From contig JAGVJJ010000089.1 in NCBI GenBank assembly GCA_020051175.1, forward strand, positions 1-64,000: DNA of 64,000 nt. The letters are read 5' to 3'. Under the pieces are notes generated by a model. That model was not told where the DNA came from and did no database searches. It worked only from the letters and a program-made list of their open reading frames with translations. This document shows positions 18,201 through 24,227 of this stretch, piece by piece (positions within the stretch are counted from its first letter, which is position 1; every line of letters begins with the position of its first letter). Source of the stretch: Bacteroidia bacterium (GTDB lineage: Bacteria > Bacteroidota > Bacteroidia > 2-12-FULL-35-15). The position numbers and the translations under genes were made by a program.

Positions 18201-19026
18201 AGAGGTGGTAAGCGAACCTGAGGAGAGCAAATCCGTTACAAAGGAAGAACCTGTTCAGAATAAAAAGGACGAGCAAGAGGTAGGTGTAATGCCAGGTTTG
18301 GATGGGATTGTTACAGAGGAGCCCGCTCCTGCTAAAAAAGAAACAGAGGTGGTAGACGAACCGGAAGAAACCAAAGCGGTAAGCAAAGAGGAACCGGTTC
18401 AGAACAAAAAAGAAGAGCCTGAAGTGGGTGTAATGCCAGGTTTGGATGGTGTTGTAACAGAGGAGCCTGCACCTGCCAAGAAAGAAACAGAAGTGGTAAG
18501 CGAACCGGAAGAAACCAAAGCAGTAACCAAGGAGGAACCGGTTCAGAACAAAAAAGAAGAGCCTGAAGTGGGTGTAATGCCAGGTTTGGATGGTGTTGTA
18601 ACAGAGGAGCCTGCACCTGCTAAGAAAGAAACAGAAGTGGTAAGCGAACCGGAAGAAACCAAAGCAGTAACTAAGGAGGAACCAGTTCAGAACAAAAAAG
18701 AAGAGCCTGAGGTGGGTGTAATGCCAGGTTTGGATGGTGTTGTACAGGACGAACCGGTTCAGAACAAAAAGGAGGAGCCGGAAGTGGGTGTAATGCCAGG
18801 TCTGGATGGAGTTGTAAGCGATGAGCCGGGTACGAAAAATGAAGAAAAGAAAGGGACAGTGACCAAGTCGTCCTTACCGGATCGTTTTGTGAAGTTTGAC
18901 AGTGATCGGGATGGAACTCTTTCTGCAAACGAAATTTATGGTGCAATAGATGCCTTTTTTGATGATAATTCAACGATAGTTGCAGATGATATCAATGCAA
19001 TGATTGATTATTTTTTTGATAATTAA
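12292..19026 (+). CDS. Giant multi-domain envelope protein: CRD, OmpA-like, PD40 propellers, repeat linker, EF-hand tail
   Basis: A 2244-aa protein; the ATG at 12292 gives the signal peptide MKILVSALLCLCSLVIFAQ. Approximate order: CRD (20-115); OmpA-like 1 (122-231); low-complexity E/K/P/A linker (243-565); PD40 propeller (580-857); two CRDs (862-1040); OmpA-like 2 (1042-1155); acidic linker (1160-1245); PD40 propeller (1250-1530); two CRDs (1535-1720); OmpA-like 3 (1723-1840); tandem 48-residue repeats (1889-2176); and a C-terminal EF-hand with a perfect loop DSDRDGTLSANE followed by a helical tail ending DYFFDN. Only OmpA-like 3 keeps both the HTD aspartate and the LSKDRA arginine used for peptidoglycan binding. 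It looks like a periplasm-spanning scaffold made by triplicating a PorE-like block. Function is inferred from domains only. Confidence 0.85.
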   Translation: MKILVSALLCLCSLVIFAQQDTPSGENIKKNGFLSSLVVDEAGMPLIVQIDITDNVTNEIVQQFQSSRIGYSRISLPSGNYNIVFSKQGYLFHSENFVILDTAGYEKKLKKVVLKKVEVGNNTVLKNIAFEDNQSVLKEASFKDLQRVLELMNEIVTIQIEISGDIGKDEQVKTNKELAEQRGKVLIDYLVSKGVDRNRLKYTNNVEQPIELVDSEEPETDDSKVQVKIVDIGPQKLVQTEGQYYAVPAEPVKKKKGKKNKTDQTTEEALKAAAATSAGKAAEPEPGKETTPDNTAAAVEKKEEKVPEEPGAEVSGDIVKKEEPPVTEPKETAETETKEPVKTEAAEPSEDNSGIVTSEKKEEPVPAEETVPVKTEAVNEEKESTDIVAVDKKDDASEAQETRKEEQKTEEVAAAPPAETEPAKAEEAVVAVTEKKAEAPAGQEQKETGQVDVAGKSVTEGELGEKKEAEPASKAEENVAIKEEEKTIAETPVAETAAAGVVEQKDEQSLVKPVNNAETNGGENPENKSGETAEASDVEPDNTKKGATLAVRDTVKKESVKEKNVLAGIPVDTTVYDLEGVRADIGFLGESINSAFPDYAPLISADGNTMVFTSRRPLNKKDVQKGRVGKENIYISHYDNRGKVWSPAEMMDATINIPESDNTATAISADGQRILIYRAKDDKNPSGDIYESVLNGDVWAEPVKLSAPINSNAEETFAAISADGQTLYFVSDRKGGLGGKDIWSCTKDKSGKWGEAINLGPTVNSSKDEETVFMHPNGSTMFFSSRGHQSPGGADIFMATFDESTGRWGRITNMGNSVNTEGDDLYFVMAANSKTAYNVSYEQNGSGNNDIFCLNFVDTIVPQSTVLLKGTVIDENGRVIKSKITFADQNNDKPLGLFSSNRATGKYVVPLPAGKNYNVKFSAKGYTSFVEPLETKGLPYAEFSKIILLESRNTYLTGKAVDVNGAPLSVLVEAIDKSNKQWIEKTMNDEEGNWRIAVPAGKNYGIVLSKPGYFFYTINTTMPNAIGYERDFKTITLTKIESGKKVVLNNVAFEPGKAALKQEIFSDLDLVVKLMTEMPTLQIEISDNANNLAASKPFQQLSKDRAKAMSDYLVSRGCDIKRIKYASYDTKEPVASTGKKGEFASRAELKVLKLDEKAEQQTAESRIKEITEEIKRINEANAFGEDMADSLNGEGEDSEFADGTEEAVDTAVVSEYGDSTMVDSMAVDSVSEEFAGEVVDSTALMASDSIQMTIRNMGSLINSPFADYAPLVSADGTKLFFTSNRPLYAVTPSAPPKGKIKTPEYKSSIYTSDYEENQEHWLMAVPLKQGVNLENENNTAIAVSNDSKRLLMYRSTDRANTPGDIMETTSPNVDWAMPMVVLSSLNSPALETAASYSPDGRTIYFVSDRQGGAGMKDIWYCTQNEKGVWGDAVNIGEPVNTDKDEESVFIHPNGNTLFFSSKGHNTTGGYDIYMTEHNDSSDTWEQPRNLGSFINTPEDDLYFVLAADGKTGYYSAIRPDGLGKEDIYQVLMEQSILKKNTTILKGVVMDEAGQVLRAKITVKDKATGKVIGTYTSTASNGKYAISLPEGKNYEIKVLAPDHTAYVRTIDLTDKKRYDELKKNIVLETRNAFLTSKVYNEAGQPISKVQIEVIDKTAKQLIDRAESDSEGYSRIAIPSNKTIDVIYRKPGYLFQSVSVVLPKFEPNKEYEKDLKTITLQKMEVGKKTVLSNISYDFNQTTLSPESFLDLSRVVTMMNNMPSLQVEVSDHTDNTAESKEMQKLSKDRAKAVADRLISMGADKKRIKYKSYGALQPIAPNGSEQGRAMNRRVELKILKIDAATEIAAEEKRWREEQPLMEETESNNPFINESMVEKKDSTTSAATKEEVKEEPVQNKKDESETGVMPGLDGVVTEEPAPAKKETEVVNEPEDTKSVTKEERVQNKKDEPETGVMPGLDGVVTEEPAPANKETEVVSEPEESKSVTKEEPVQNKKDEQEVGVMPGLDGIVTEEPAPAKKETEVVDEPEETKAVSKEEPVQNKKEEPEVGVMPGLDGVVTEEPAPAKKETEVVSEPEETKAVTKEEPVQNKKEEPEVGVMPGLDGVVTEEPAPAKKETEVVSEPEETKAVTKEEPVQNKKEEPEVGVMPGLDGVVQDEPVQNKKEEPEVGVMPGLDGVVSDEPGTKNEEKKGTVTKSSLPDRFVKFDSDRDGTLSANEIYGAIDAFFDDNSTIVADDINAMIDYFFDN
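13021..13990 (+). repeat. Low-complexity E/K/P/A linker coding region
   Basis: About 320 residues dominated by Glu, Lys, Pro, Ala, Thr and Val with no fixed repeat period, joining OmpA-like domain 1 to the first propeller. It is probably extended and disordered. Long open frames on the other strand here are side-products of the biased codons. Confidence 0.75.
17956..18819 (+). repeat. 144-bp tandem repeats (48 aa) in the giant protein
   Basis: Five full 144-bp units run from 17956 to 18675, followed by two 72-bp half units (18676-18747 and 18748-18819). Each full unit encodes (E)EPVQNKKxExExGVMPGL, then DGVVTEEPAPAKKETEVV and SEPEETKAVTK. Units 4 (18388-18531) and 5 (18532-18675) encode the same peptide and differ at two synonymous positions, which indicates recent duplication. 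The half units contain only the VQNKK...MPGLDGVV half. Confidence 0.95.
18898..18933 (+). other. EF-hand calcium-binding loop in the giant protein
   Basis: Encodes the 12-residue loop D-S-D-R-D-G-T-L-S-A-N-E, with acidic ligands at positions 1, 3, 5 and 12 and Gly at 6, matching a canonical EF-hand. It is followed by the helical tail EIYGAIDAFFDD...DYFFDN. Confidence 0.85.
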
Positions 19027-19147
19027 TCAGTAACCAGCATTATTATTGTCAGCTATTTTTTTTAAAAGTTATGGAATTGAGTGCCATAATGCATTAATAG
19101 TATAACAGCAGATTTACTTATATAGAAGCAAAATTTATTGCATAGAG

Positions 19148-21097
19148 ATGAAAACCTTTTTTATCAGTCTTTTTTGTATTTTCTCAATGTTTGCCTTTGC
19201 TCAGGACGAGGGGAAAAGTATTGTGCCTGTTTACGTTAAGACCTTAACTAAAGGCAAAAAATCACTCAAAGTCACTATTGAGGTAGTAGATGCCGAAACC
19301 AAAAAGATGATTAAGACCATTGAAAGCAGTGGGAAAAATACGCGTGTGCTTTTGGAACAGGGCAGGGATTATATTCTGGTATTCAGCAAACCCGGGTTTC
19401 TTTTTCAATCTGTAAGTGTTGCATTGTCAGATTCTGCAGTGGTTAAGGAAAAAAAACTGAAAAGTATCCTGATGGAGAAAGTGGAGGTGAATAAAAAAAC
19501 GGTGCTGAACAACCTTTCTTTTGATGTATATCAGAAAATATCTGAATATGAATCGCAGACAGACCTGCTGTATATCATGAAGCTTTTGGAAACAATGCCA
19601 AAGCTTCAGCTGGAATTCGGAGGTTATACCTGTAATTCCGGATCTATGGATTTAAGCCTGAAGGTGTCTGAAGAAAAAGCAAAAACTCTTGTAGATTATT
19701 TTGTAAGCAAAGGTGCGAATGCAGGAAGGCTTCAATATAAAGGTTATGGCTCTTTTCAGCCCATTGCAAGCAATCATTCGCAAGAAGGAAGGATATTGAA
19801 TAACAGGATAGAAATGAAGGTTATAGGCAATGATTTTAAATCAGAAACACCAGAGCAACTGCAAAAGATAGAGCCTGATACAAACAACCGTGTGCAAAGC
19901 ACTGTTAAAACTGCTTGTGCCACAGGGCCAGGAAACAATTCAGCTGCCTCAACGAATCTATCATCTGACGCTAATACTGTGGCTCAAATCAATTCATCAT
20001 CCGAAACCTTATACATGCCAGGTATTAATTCAAATACAGAGGCTGCTACAGAACCTGAAAGTAGTACCATGGCTGGTGTGAATTCAGCTGGAGAAAGTAC
20101 CGAAATCAGCACTGTAACCGGAATAAATTCAAACACAGAAACAAATTCAACCACGGAAACAAACCCGGCCACTTCAACCGAAACAATGCCCGGGATTAAT
20201 CCTGCCGCTGAATCCAATACAACGCCTGAAACTTCAACAATGCCGGGGATTGATCCGGTTGCCGAATCCAATACAACGTCTGAAACTTCAACAATGCCGG
20301 GAATTGATCCGGTTGCTGAATCCAATACAACGCCTGAAACTTCAACAATGCCGGGGATTGACCCGGTTGCCGGCTCCAATACGCCTGAAACTTCAACAAT
20401 GCCGGGAATTGACCCGGTTGCCGGATCCAATACAACGCCTGAAACTTCAACAATGCCGGGAATTGATCCGGTTGCAGAATCCAATACAACGCCTGAAACT
20501 TCAACAATGCCAGGAATTGATCCGGTTGTTGAATCCAATACAACTGCAGAAACCACAACAACGCCTGGAAGTAATTCCACCACAGAATCAAATTCAACAA
20601 CCGAAACATCTTCAATGCCGGGTATTTATCCGACAGCGGGAAGTACAACAACGGAAACGAATCCGGTAGCAGGGGCCAATACAGCAACCGGTAATTCGCC
20701 CGGAACAGATTCGGTAAAAGCAGAACCACAGGTAACAAAAGCAGCAGCAGCTAAGGAACCTATACCAAACGCCTCCTTAACAAAGGATTATAAGGGAATG
20801 TTTATTGCAGACAAAAAGCCATTTGCAAATGCTACTGTTAACTTATTGACGGAGAAAGGAAAAGTATACAAAACCACAAAAACAGATAAAAATGGACGTT
20901 TTAGTTTTGTTGGAATCCCCGCAGATAAAAAACTGACAGTTGGCCTGAATGAAAAAGAAACAAAAAAGTATAAAAAAGTGAAATTGCTGGATAGCGCAAG
21001 TGAAATTTATGGGGCAATAGATGGTTATTTTGAAGATAATTCTACCATAATTGCTGATGATATCAATGCAATGATAGATTATTTCTTTGATAACTAA
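19148..21097 (+). CDS. OmpA-like/CRD protein with 18-residue tandem repeats and truncated EF-hand tail
   Basis: A 649-aa protein with signal peptide MKTFFISLFCIFSMFAFAQ. Order: CRD (about 22-115); OmpA-like domain (about 118-235); Ser/Thr/Asn-rich linker with six 18-residue repeats (about 361-467) centred on TSTMPGIDPVAESNTTPE; a short CRD-like segment (about 545-612) nearly matching the third paralogue; then a tail ending DYFFDN. The OmpA domain carries GGYTCN and SEEKA where functional domains have HTDN and SEERA, so both peptidoglycan-binding residues are replaced. The tail starts in the middle of the EF-hand motif, and the Asp-rich loop is missing. Probably a diverged partner or decoy of its two neighbours; function unknown. 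Confidence 0.85.
   Translation: MKTFFISLFCIFSMFAFAQDEGKSIVPVYVKTLTKGKKSLKVTIEVVDAETKKMIKTIESSGKNTRVLLEQGRDYILVFSKPGFLFQSVSVALSDSAVVKEKKLKSILMEKVEVNKKTVLNNLSFDVYQKISEYESQTDLLYIMKLLETMPKLQLEFGGYTCNSGSMDLSLKVSEEKAKTLVDYFVSKGANAGRLQYKGYGSFQPIASNHSQEGRILNNRIEMKVIGNDFKSETPEQLQKIEPDTNNRVQSTVKTACATGPGNNSAASTNLSSDANTVAQINSSSETLYMPGINSNTEAATEPESSTMAGVNSAGESTEISTVTGINSNTETNSTTETNPATSTETMPGINPAAESNTTPETSTMPGIDPVAESNTTSETSTMPGIDPVAESNTTPETSTMPGIDPVAGSNTPETSTMPGIDPVAGSNTTPETSTMPGIDPVAESNTTPETSTMPGIDPVVESNTTAETTTTPGSNSTTESNSTTETSSMPGIYPTAGSTTTETNPVAGANTATGNSPGTDSVKAEPQVTKAAAAKEPIPNASLTKDYKGMFIADKKPFANATVNLLTEKGKVYKTTKTDKNGRFSFVGIPADKKLTVGLNEKETKKYKKVKLLDSASEIYGAIDGYFEDNSTIIADDINAMIDYFFDN
20228..20548 (+). 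repeat. 54-bp tandem repeats (18 aa)
   Basis: Six near-identical units begin at 20228, 20282, 20336, 20387, 20441 and 20495. All are 54 bp except the third-to-fourth step, which is 51 bp from loss of one Thr codon. Each encodes ETSTMPGIDPVAESNTTP or a close variant; more diverged units flank the array on both sides. Confidence 0.95.
20999..21094 (+). other. Truncated EF-hand tail shared with the giant protein
   Basis: Encodes SEIYGAIDGYFEDNST and onward to DYFFDN. Over the last 96 bp including the stop, it differs from the giant gene's 3' end at only 12 bases, but the preceding Asp-rich calcium loop is absent. The residues just before it (KVKLLDSA) align instead with an internal CRD of the third paralogue (SVQLADTA). 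Confidence 0.85.
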
Positions 21098-21379
21098 AGC
21101 TTCTTTGCCTGTTTAAGGATAAAAGAATCGCTTGTTTTTATGGGTAATAATTGTTTAATTTGTAAAGTTTGGCTGTGCGGCAATTGAAAGAATATCAAGT
21201 TATTACTGTAAGCCGGACGGTAAGGTTAACCTGATTTGCTGTTTTTACTGTTTCCAATAGTTTTTTAGTACGGAATTTATGGAATTTGAGGTAGATGAGC
21301 ATCATTTTAACAGGAAAGTGCTCTATTTGAAAAGACGGGAGTGCGCAGGGTTTGGTTTTAAATATTGACTGTGTTACTG
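21098..21379. other. 282-bp intergenic region, nothing recognised
   Basis: No gene, strong hairpin or clear TAnnTTTG promoter is visible between the second and third OmpA-like paralogues. An alternative TTG start at 21365 lies just before the chosen ATG. Confidence 0.4.
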
Positions 21380-23479
21380 ATGAGAGTTTTTTTTATTACT
21401 TTTTTTTGTGCTTTCTCCTTGTATCTATTTGCCCAGGATGGAGGAAAAAAAAGTGTCCTTGTTACTGTCAAAACCCTTGACGAAAGTAATGACCCCCTAA
21501 AAGTTAGTGTAGAAGTGGTTGACAACGAGACCAAAGAAGTTGTTACCTCACTGGAAAGTGCCAGTGGCGGTGATACAAAAATCAAGCTGGCAGCCTCAAA
21601 GAATTATACCATTTTTTTTAGCAAAACCGGGTATTTATTTCAGTCGGTAGTAGTGAAGCTGCAGGATTCGGTAGCCAGGGACAAGAAGTTGAAAGAGGTG
21701 GTGATGCAAAAAGTGACAATTGGTAAAAAAGTAATTCTCAGAAGTACTTCTTTTGATGATTATCAGAAGGTGCTGATTGAAGAATCGATGCCGGATGTTG
21801 ATCGCATTATTAAACTCCTTGAAGACACGCCTCAATTGCAGATAGAGCTCGGAGGGTATACCGATAACTTCGGCTCGGTAAACCTTACCACAAAGGTTTC
21901 TGAAGAAAGAGCCAAAGCGCTTATGGATTTGCTAGTAGAAAAGGGTGTAGATGAGGGGCGCCTGCAATACAAAGGCTATGGACCGATACAGCCAATAGCC
22001 AACAATTTAACTGAAGAGGGCAGGGTGGCCAATAACCGCATTGAACTTAAGGTAATAGGCCTTGACTATGTCCCGTTGTCGCCTGCTGAACTGAAGAAAA
22101 AGAGGGCCAACGCAAAAAAGACAGAAAACAATACAGAGAACCCGGAGGAAAACCCGGTTGACGATACCCCAAAAGATACCATTAAAACCGATGCGGTTCC
22201 TATGGCAATTGTTCCCACTGAGCCAGTAAGCGACAGTCTTTTGAAAATTGATTATAAGGGTATGTTCATTGCGGATAAAAAGCCAATGGCAAATTCAACA
22301 GTAAACTTATTGACTGACCAGGGGCAGGTTTTTCAAACTACAAAAACAGATGAAAACGGTAGTTTCCAGTTTATTGGAGTGCCTGCAGAAAAGGAGCTGA
22401 GGCTTGGGCTTGATGAAAAGGAGTCGAAGAAGTTCAAATCAGTTCAGCTTGCCGATACTGCCGGTGTTGTTGTGGAAGATTTGGTAAAAGTAGACGGGAA
22501 ATTTGAGCACAGGATTTTACCTAGTGAAAAAGTAAAGCTGGGCCAGGTATATGTGGTTGACCCGGAATTGAAAATCAGGAAACCGAAACCTAAAAATTCA
22601 AACCAGATGGCAATTGTTACGGGACGTGTGCTGGATGACCGTGGCAATCCTATCAAAGCCGATGTGGAAGCTGTTGACTTATCAAGTGGGACTACGGTTC
22701 AGAAGGTAACCAGCACCAGCACAGGTGAGTTTGCTATAAGCATTGCTGCTGGTAAAAATTACGACATAGCTGTAAGTAAACCAGGATATTCGTTCCAGAC
22801 CGTTAATGCAATTATTCCGGAGGTAGCAGGTTATGAGAAAAAAGTGGGCGATGTATCCCTTCAAAAGGTTGAAACAGGTAAAAAAATCATCCTTAACAAT
22901 ATCTTTTTTGATGTTAACCAGTCCACATTGCGCAAAGAATCTTATGGTGAGCTTGGAAGGGTGCTGAAGCTGATGAATGATATCAGTTCACTGCGAATCG
23001 AGATATCTGGTCACACGGACAATATAGGTTCTGTTAAGAGCAATAAAACCCTTTCCGAGCAGAGGGCAAAGGCTGTGAAAGATTATCTTATTGCAAACGG
23101 GGCCAATAAGGACAGGCTAACCTCCAAAGGCTATGGTTCCACCCAGCCTGTTGCCAATAATGCAACCGAGGGAGGCAGGCAGCTGAACCGCAGGACTGAG
23201 TTTAAGGTGCTGGAAGTAAACCAGGAAGAGGTGAAAAACAAGGAAGAACCAGGTGAAACAGCAGGCAATAAACGCAACACAACAGCAGATGATCCTGAAG
23301 ATACTGCTCCGAAAGAGATGCCCGAGGCCTTTAAACAATATGATATAGATAAAAATGGTTCTATCTCCTATGAAGAGGTAATTGCGGCAATTGATTTGTA
23401 TTTTGAGCAGCACCCTAATGGTAATACTCAGAAAAAAGAAGAGCTCACCAGTCTTTTTGATTATTATTTTGAAAAGTAA
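21380..23479 (+). CDS. OmpA-like/CRD protein with two OmpA domains and intact EF-hand tail
   Basis: A 699-aa protein; the ATG at 21380 gives signal peptide MRVFFITFFCAFSLYLFAQ, better than a TTG five codons earlier. Order: CRD (about 20-112); OmpA-like 1 (about 115-232, GGYTDN and SEERA intact); Lys/Asn-rich linker; short CRD (about 290-370); CRD (about 410-495); OmpA-like 2 (about 497-610, SGHTDN and SEQRA intact); linker; EF-hand (loop DIDKNGSISYEE at 23342-23377) and helical tail ending DYYFEK. Both OmpA domains should bind peptidoglycan by family rules. It is the most intact of the three paralogues and perhaps closest to the ancestral form. Last gene of the SprF-linked locus. Confidence 0.88.
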   Translation: MRVFFITFFCAFSLYLFAQDGGKKSVLVTVKTLDESNDPLKVSVEVVDNETKEVVTSLESASGGDTKIKLAASKNYTIFFSKTGYLFQSVVVKLQDSVARDKKLKEVVMQKVTIGKKVILRSTSFDDYQKVLIEESMPDVDRIIKLLEDTPQLQIELGGYTDNFGSVNLTTKVSEERAKALMDLLVEKGVDEGRLQYKGYGPIQPIANNLTEEGRVANNRIELKVIGLDYVPLSPAELKKKRANAKKTENNTENPEENPVDDTPKDTIKTDAVPMAIVPTEPVSDSLLKIDYKGMFIADKKPMANSTVNLLTDQGQVFQTTKTDENGSFQFIGVPAEKELRLGLDEKESKKFKSVQLADTAGVVVEDLVKVDGKFEHRILPSEKVKLGQVYVVDPELKIRKPKPKNSNQMAIVTGRVLDDRGNPIKADVEAVDLSSGTTVQKVTSTSTGEFAISIAAGKNYDIAVSKPGYSFQTVNAIIPEVAGYEKKVGDVSLQKVETGKKIILNNIFFDVNQSTLRKESYGELGRVLKLMNDISSLRIEISGHTDNIGSVKSNKTLSEQRAKAVKDYLIANGANKDRLTSKGYGSTQPVANNATEGGRQLNRRTEFKVLEVNQEEVKNKEEPGETAGNKRNTTADDPEDTAPKEMPEAFKQYDIDKNGSISYEEVIAAIDLYFEQHPNGNTQKKEELTSLFDYYFEK
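23342..23377 (+). other. EF-hand calcium-binding loop
   Basis: Encodes D-I-D-K-N-G-S-I-S-Y-E-E, a canonical EF-hand loop with ligands at 1, 3, 5 and 12 and Gly at 6. Confidence 0.85.
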
Positions 23480-23500
23480 TTCAGGTAGATAACCGGCTTA

Positions 23501-23516
23501 TTTTTGTCGACAAAAA
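23501..23516. repeat. Perfect 16-bp palindrome
   Basis: TTTTTGTCGACAAAAA lies 21 bases after the OmpA-like gene stop and 156 bases before the siaB-like start. It has no loop, so it suits a protein-binding site better than an RNA hairpin. Its role is not known. Confidence 0.5.
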
Positions 23517-23572
23517 TGCGCGTTGATCGATAAAAAAATCGGTTTAATCTATCGTTATCTTGTGGAATTGTT

Positions 23573-23580
23573 TACTTTTG
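23573..23580 (+). promoter_or_regulatory. Candidate -7 promoter element for the siaB-siaC cluster
   Basis: TACTTTTG matches TAnnTTTG exactly and lies 92 bases upstream of the siaB-like ATG. No well-spaced TTG is present. Confidence 0.5.
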
Positions 23581-23672
23581 TATGGTTGTTGGAATTTGAG
23601 TTTTGAAAAAGGTTTTTTTTACTTATTTTTGATTCTTGAACTAGAAAATTTTAATTTTACAAAAAAATACGT

Positions 23673-24215
23673 ATGACGCAGGTTTCAACAGCTTTTGAAG
23701 TATATCAGTTCATGAGTGAAAAAAATATCCTGGTAGCATTTACCGGGCATTTTGATCATCTTGTAACTACATCGCTGTTAAAGAATATCAAGAGTAAGCT
23801 GGGTGAGTTGCAGTCGATGACCGGAATTGATAAGAAGGTATACAATGTACTGGTTGAAAGTATTGAAAATATTAGCAAATACACACTGAAGAACTCCAAT
23901 AAGCACAATATTGCCATGCTGCTGTTGTGCAAAGGGGAAAATAATTTCACCATTATTACCGGTAATCACGTATTAAACAAGGATATTCCTGCGTTGAAGG
24001 AGCGTTTGGACAGAGTTATACAACTCGGGCAGGATGACCTGAAAAAAATGTACAGGGAGCAAATGATGTCCAAACGCACCGATGAAAACAGTGCGGGACT
24101 AGGGATTATTGACATTGCTATAAAATCAAGAAACAGGATTAAATATGATTTTAAGCCATTGAATAATGACACATCATTTTACCTTTTTCAAACGGAAATA
24201 AATATTCAAAAATAA
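23673..24215 (+). CDS. SiaB family protein kinase (DUF6272)
   Basis: A 180-aa cytoplasmic protein resembling SiaB, a HATPase-fold kinase related to anti-sigma factors. Visible motifs are an N-box-like VLVESIENISKYTLKN (about 66-81) and a G-box-like ENSAGLGIIDIAIKS (about 136-150). In Pseudomonas, SiaB phosphorylates SiaC and the phosphatase SiaA reverses this. Here two SiaC-type genes follow directly, 12 bp and then 11 bp apart, so the kinase-substrate relation is likely kept. No SiaA (PP2C) or SiaD (GGDEF) gene is in the window. The family call is confident; the downstream output is unknown. Confidence 0.85.
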   Translation: MTQVSTAFEVYQFMSEKNILVAFTGHFDHLVTTSLLKNIKSKLGELQSMTGIDKKVYNVLVESIENISKYTLKNSNKHNIAMLLLCKGENNFTIITGNHVLNKDIPALKERLDRVIQLGQDDLKKMYREQMMSKRTDENSAGLGIIDIAIKSRNRIKYDFKPLNNDTSFYLFQTEINIQK

Positions 24216-24227
24216 AACAATCGTTAT

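Noticed and set aside
17986-18616. Minus-strand frames across the 144-bp repeats
   Set aside because: Their repetition mirrors the plus-strand array and they lack starts or domains.
20228-20548. Regular repeats considered as a CRISPR array
   Set aside because: The repeats are contiguous 54-bp coding units without unique spacers, all in frame in a clear gene.
19984-20583. 199-codon minus-strand frame with regular GSIPGIVEVSGVVLD repeats
   Set aside because: It is the antisense reading of the 54-bp coding repeats; the plus-strand gene has a signal peptide and known domains.
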